From an uncultured Alphaproteobacteria bacterium (GTDB lineage: Bacteria; Pseudomonadota; Alphaproteobacteria; RF32; CAG-239): a stretch of 64,000 nt of DNA. This document shows, piece by piece, positions 60,855 to 64,000 of this stretch (the stretch's first letter is position 1; every line of letters starts with the position of its first letter). The position numbers and the translations under genes were made by a program. Under the pieces are notes generated by a model, which worked only from the letters and a program-made list of their open reading frames with translations, was not told the DNA's origin and did no database searches. The stretch spans positions 1-64,000 of the forward strand of contig CAKQLF010000005.1 of NCBI GenBank assembly GCA_934254585.1, read 5' to 3'.

Positions 60855-61874
60855 TTAGGCAACTTTAGATGAGCTGTTTCTGTTTTCATTCTCTAAAAAG
60901 CCAAGTTTTTCTTGAATTTCCCAAATCACACGCAAAGCAGCCAAGGCTTGTTCACCACCTACTCTCGGAGTGGCTTCGCCATTAACGCATTTAACAAAAT
61001 AAGCTAATTCTGCTTGCAATGGTTGATTAGTCGGAATAAATAATTGTTCCACACTTCCTTTTAAGCCATAGTTCATCCAATCCGGAATTTCCTCTTGGTT
61101 TACATAAGGCATACGGCCTTGTGTGTGAACATTAATCGACTGATTGATAAAATCCATATCAATATAGTTGGTGTCGGTGGTAACGGTCAATGTGCGCACG
61201 CGGGACTGGGTGATACGACTTGCGGTTAAATTTGCGGTCGCGCCGTTTTCAAATTCCAACAAAGCGGTGATATAATCTTTGCCAAGAGGACTTTCTTTTG
61301 TTTTTACCGAGGCGGCCTGCACATTAACTACCGGAGATTTCATCAAAGATTGCACCACTTCCACGTCATGAATCATCAAATCCATAGACACATCAACATC
61401 GGTAATGCGTCCGCTAGCTGCCGACATACGTTGTGCCGTCATAGAGCGGATTTTGGTTGTGTCTGACAAAAGTTTGCTCATTTGTTCAACCGCCGGATTA
61501 AAGCGTTCAATATGTCCGACCATCAAAACCACATTATTATTTTTAGCGGCGTTAATCAAACGCATACAACCTTCTTCGGTGGTAGCCAAAGGTTTTTCCA
61601 TCATACAATGAATGCCGTGGTTCATAAAAAATTCGCCCACATCGGCGTGAGTAACCGAGGTTGTAACAACGCTCACGGCATCAACGTTGGCAGCAACTTC
61701 TTCCATAGACGAAAAAGCTTTAATGTTATATGCTTCAGCGGCGGCCTTAGCAGCTTCCGGAAACACATCATATACGCCGACAAGCTCAACACCTTGCAGA
61801 TTTTTATAAGTTTTAAGGTGGTTTTTACCCATCATACCGGCACCGATAACGGCAACCTTAATTGTTTTAGTCAT
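60855..61874 (-). CDS. Gfo/Idh/MocA-family sugar oxidoreductase
   Basis: 339 residues. Rossmann NAD(P) motif V-I-G-A-G-M-M-G-x-N-H near the N-terminus; E-K-P in MMEKPLAT (about 92-99); VGHIERFNPAV and the substrate-side DLMIHDVEVV with a conserved Asp/His pair. The pattern resembles nucleotide-sugar dehydrogenases such as UDP-GlcNAc(A) 3-dehydrogenases used for surface glycan sugars. The exact substrate is not shown. Confidence 0.85.
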   Translation of the reverse strand: MTKTIKVAVIGAGMMGKNHLKTYKNLQGVELVGVYDVFPEAAKAAAEAYNIKAFSSMEEVAANVDAVSVVTTSVTHADVGEFFMNHGIHCMMEKPLATTEEGCMRLINAAKNNNVVLMVGHIERFNPAVEQMSKLLSDTTKIRSMTAQRMSAASGRITDVDVSMDLMIHDVEVVQSLMKSPVVNVQAASVKTKESPLGKDYITALLEFENGATANLTASRITQSRVRTLTVTTDTNYIDMDFINQSINVHTQGRMPYVNQEEIPDWMNYGLKGSVEQLFIPTNQPLQAELAYFVKCVNGEATPRVGGEQALAALRVIWEIQEKLGFLENENRNSSSKVA

Positions 61875-62014
61875 TGAAAATCCTTATTATTTAGCTAATT
61901 ACAAGTTTAATATGTGTTTTATATATCACATCTTCATTAAAAATGCTTTTAACAATATGTTACAGATTGTTACATTAGCCATATATATAAAGTAAGCATA
62001 AGGCGAAAAGCCTA

Positions 62015-62043
62015 TTGACGTTTATAAAAAATGGTTATAAATT
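62015..62043 (+). promoter_or_regulatory. ileS promoter
   Basis: TTGACG (62015-62020), 17-bp spacer, TAAATT (62038-62043), giving a leader of about 145 nt before ileS. The remainder of the 61875-62194 gap is AT-rich with no gene except the leader peptide below. Confidence 0.6.
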
Positions 62044-62075
62044 AAGTCATCAAAAAAAATGAAAAAGAGTGAAAA

Positions 62076-62117
62076 ATGACGTTTGTTACAACTTATATAT
62101 TTCGAATTATCCCTTAG
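62076..62117 (+). CDS. Possible Ile-codon leader peptide of ileS
   Basis: 13 codons, MTFVTTYIFRIIP and stop, with a weak site (AAAGAGTGAAAA) before ATG 62076. It uses three Ile codons, one of each kind (ATA, ATT, ATC), clustered at the end. The stop lies inside the small palindrome ATCCCTTAGGGGAT (62109-62122), and CTTCTTTTTTAC follows soon after. Ribosome stalling at Ile codons could therefore alter this hairpin and control ileS. Suggestive only. Confidence 0.35.
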   Translation: MTFVTTYIFRIIP

Positions 62118-62194
62118 GGGATGGCACTTCTTTTTTACATAAAATTTCTGAAAATCAAACACTTAAATAATCAATTTTTGATGGGTATAAAATT

Positions 62195-64000
62195 ATGACA
62201 AAGTACTATGCTGATGTAAAAGCAAAGCCTGACTTTGTGGCACTTGAAAAAGAAGTGCTGAAGTTCTGGGAAGAAGATAAAACTTTTGAAAAGTCTGTGC
62301 ATAACCGTGATGGCGCAGCGGAATTTGTTTTTTATGACGGACCTCCGTTTGCCAACGGCACGCCGCACTATGGACACATTATGGTGTCGTATGTAAAAGA
62401 CGTGGTGGCGCGTTTTCAGACAATGGACGGTAAAAAAGTGGAGCGTCGCTTAGGGTGGGATTGCCACGGTTTGCCGGCGGAAATGGCGGCCGAAAAACAG
62501 CTCGGCGTTTCCGGACGCAAACAAATTGAAGCGTATGGCGTGGAAAAATTCAATAACTTCTGCCGTTCTGATGTGCTGAAATATTCCGGAATTTGGGTAG
62601 AATTGTTTAAGCGCATTGGTCGTTGGGTTGATTTTAATCACGATTATAAAACAATGAATTTGCCGTTTATGGAAAGTGTTATTCATAATTTTAAAGAGTT
62701 GTATGACAAAGGTTTGGTTTATGAAGATTACCGCGTTTTGCCATATTCTTGGGCGGCGGAAACCCCGCTTTCCAACTTTGAGGTAAACTTGGGCTACAAA
62801 GACAAAACCGACACGGCGATTACCGTTATGTTTAAATTGGAAACCGGTCAAAAGATTTTAGTTTGGACCACTACGCCGTGGACTTTACCATCTAATTTGA
62901 TGTTGGCTGTCGGCAAAGATATTGACTATGCGGTTATGGAAGAGGACGGACAGCAATATATTTTGGCTGAGGCTCGTTTGGGCGGCTATAAAAAGCAGTT
63001 GGAAAACGCCGTTTTGGTTAAAAAAATCAAAGGTGCGGAGTTGCTGGGTTTGAGTTATGAACCAATGTTTCCGTATTTCCAAAAACTAAAAGAAAAGGGT
63101 GCGTTCAAAATTTTGAGCGGCGAGTTTGTTTCTACCGAAGACGGTACCGGTGTTGTGCATATTGCTCCTGGTTTTGGTCAAGACGACTTTGAAGCCTGCC
63201 GCGCCTATGATGAAAACTTTCCGGTGGTTTGCCCTGTTGACGAGGCCGGTAAATTCACTGCCGAAGTTTCGGATTATGAAGGCAAGCAAGTGTTTGAAAC
63301 CAACGAACCGATTTTGGCGTGGTTAAAGGCTAACGGCATTTTGGTTAAAAAAGAACAATATACGCATACCTATCCGTTCTGTTGGCGTACGGATACTCCG
63401 CTGATTTATAAAGCGATGAGTTCTTGGTTTGTAAAGGTTACGGATTTCCGCGATGAAATGGTTCAGCTAAACCAACAAATCAACTGGATTCCGGGACACA
63501 TTAAAGACGGTCGTTTCGGTAAATGGCTGGAGGGCGCGCGCGACTGGTCAATTTCCCGCAATCGTTTTTGGGGAACGCCGATTCCGGTTTGGAAATCCGA
63601 TAATCCGGCTTTTCCGCGGGTTGATGTTTTTGGCTCGGTGGCCGAAATTAAGGCCGCAACCGGTATTGAGGTGGATAACCTGCACAAGCCGTATATTGAC
63701 GATGTTGTATATCCAAATCCCGACGATAAAAGCGGCAAAACAATGATGCGTCGTGTCAGCGATGTGTTTGACTGTTGGTTTGAATCCGGTTCTATGCCGT
63801 ATGCGCAAATTCACTATCCGTTTGAAAATAAAGAGTGGTTTGAAAATCATTTTCCGGCGGATTTTATTGTGGAAGCAATCGACCAGACTCGCGGTTGGTT
63901 CTATACCTTGACTGTGTTGTCAACCGCTTTGCACCATAAACCGGCATTTAAAAACTGTATCTGTACCGGTTTGCTGATGGCCGAAGGCGGACAAAAGCTT
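62195..64000 (+). CDS. ileS: Isoleucyl-tRNA synthetase, N-terminal part (cut by window edge)
   Basis: 602 codons are present and the frame is open to the right edge. Class I synthetase: HIGH-type motif in PPFANGTPHYGH (about 50-61), LGWDCHGLPAEM, editing domain with LVWTTTPWTLPSN and GTGVVHIAPGFG, and FESGSMPYAQ before the edge. The KMSKS motif lies beyond the window. The eukaryote-like layout (DGPPFANG-TPHYGH, VSGRKQIEAYG) matches the long IleRS class found in many host-associated bacteria. Confidence 0.96.
   Translation, partial: MTKYYADVKAKPDFVALEKEVLKFWEEDKTFEKSVHNRDGAAEFVFYDGPPFANGTPHYGHIMVSYVKDVVARFQTMDGKKVERRLGWDCHGLPAEMAAEKQLGVSGRKQIEAYGVEKFNNFCRSDVLKYSGIWVELFKRIGRWVDFNHDYKTMNLPFMESVIHNFKELYDKGLVYEDYRVLPYSWAAETPLSNFEVNLGYKDKTDTAITVMFKLETGQKILVWTTTPWTLPSNLMLAVGKDIDYAVMEEDGQQYILAEARLGGYKKQLENAVLVKKIKGAELLGLSYEPMFPYFQKLKEKGAFKILSGEFVSTEDGTGVVHIAPGFGQDDFEACRAYDENFPVVCPVDEAGKFTAEVSDYEGKQVFETNEPILAWLKANGILVKKEQYTHTYPFCWRTDTPLIYKAMSSWFVKVTDFRDEMVQLNQQINWIPGHIKDGRFGKWLEGARDWSISRNRFWGTPIPVWKSDNPAFPRVDVFGSVAEIKAATGIEVDNLHKPYIDDVVYPNPDDKSGKTMMRRVSDVFDCWFESGSMPYAQIHYPFENKEWFENHFPADFIVEAIDQTRGWFYTLTVLSTALHHKPAFKNCICTGLLMAEGGQKL

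Noticed and set aside
61875..62194. T-box riboswitch before ileS
   Set aside because: No T-box sequence (TGGNACCGCG type) or specifier stem is seen, and T-boxes are rare outside Gram-positive bacteria.

Overview
The window looks like a chromosomal segment of an AT-rich, host-associated alphaproteobacterium. Supporting genes are a CckA hybrid kinase, an HdaA-type DnaA regulator, a MipZ-like ATPase, an IalB-family protein and the tolC / short popZ-like / valS gene order. The many short prepilins with the core GRSMIEMLGVLAII recall uncultured gut alphaproteobacteria; that placement is inference. There is no rRNA operon, CRISPR array, transposase or prophage. One tRNA (His) is present, and the right edge cuts ileS.

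Layout. 0-5 kb: a small membrane protein, two prepilin genes, a GT-C type membrane glycosyltransferase and an alpha/beta-hydrolase lipoprotein. 5-10 kb: an ASCH protein and a 1340-residue protein of unknown function. 9.7-16.4 kb: a ROK kinase with AnmK (amino sugar recycling), cca, an IalB protein, rlmN, a LuxR-type response regulator and dCMP deaminase. 16.5-19.6 kb: small membrane proteins, a candidate type I toxin-antitoxin locus, eno and an acyl carrier protein. 19.8-22.4 kb: rplKA and rplJL, without secE-nusG or rpoBC. 22.5-30.3 kb: glgP, tolC, popZ-like, valS and an OmpA-type lipoprotein. 30.4-36.4 kb: a prepilin, trxB, two unknowns of which one is a GH24 lysozyme-like protein, ferredoxin, a tRNA-modification methyltransferase and a two-domain LprI-like protein. 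36.4-47.4 kb: an acrR-acrA-acrB efflux operon with an AcrR-like operator, rsmB, membrane and TPR proteins, a nitroreductase, pth and rplY. 47.5-51.6 kb: prepilin peptidase, groESL, a prepilin with a decayed pilin fragment behind it, and tRNA-His. 51.8-59.6 kb: a D,D-carboxypeptidase, MipZ-like ATPase, pgm, cckA, hdaA. 60-64 kb: a prepilin, a Gfo/Idh/MocA oxidoreductase and ileS.

The main discovery is a structured RNA of about 190-215 nt found four times (1250-1463 minus, 30407-30597 plus, 51273-51471 minus, 59929-60117 plus). Each copy lies directly in front of a prepilin gene, starts 6-9 nt after a promoter-like sequence, and ends in an intrinsic terminator about 25-35 nt before the pilin ATG. 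The four copies keep the same set of hairpins and long-range pairings while the paired bases change together. The four downstream pilins share a C-terminal motif of the form T-x2-E-[IV]-x3-C-x2-C-x(4-7)-C. The one prepilin lacking that motif (3232-3906) also lacks the RNA. A prepilin peptidase gene lies in the same window. This looks like an undescribed RNA-associated pilin family, acting either by attenuation or as separate small RNAs.

The second discovery is a compact type I toxin-antitoxin candidate at 17560-17888: a 23-residue hydrophobic peptide, a long structured leader with a sequestered Shine-Dalgarno sequence, sense and antisense promoters, and a terminator. Smaller regulatory candidates are an Ile-codon leader peptide before ileS, a Shine-Dalgarno hairpin before a nitroreductase, and the AcrR-like operator.
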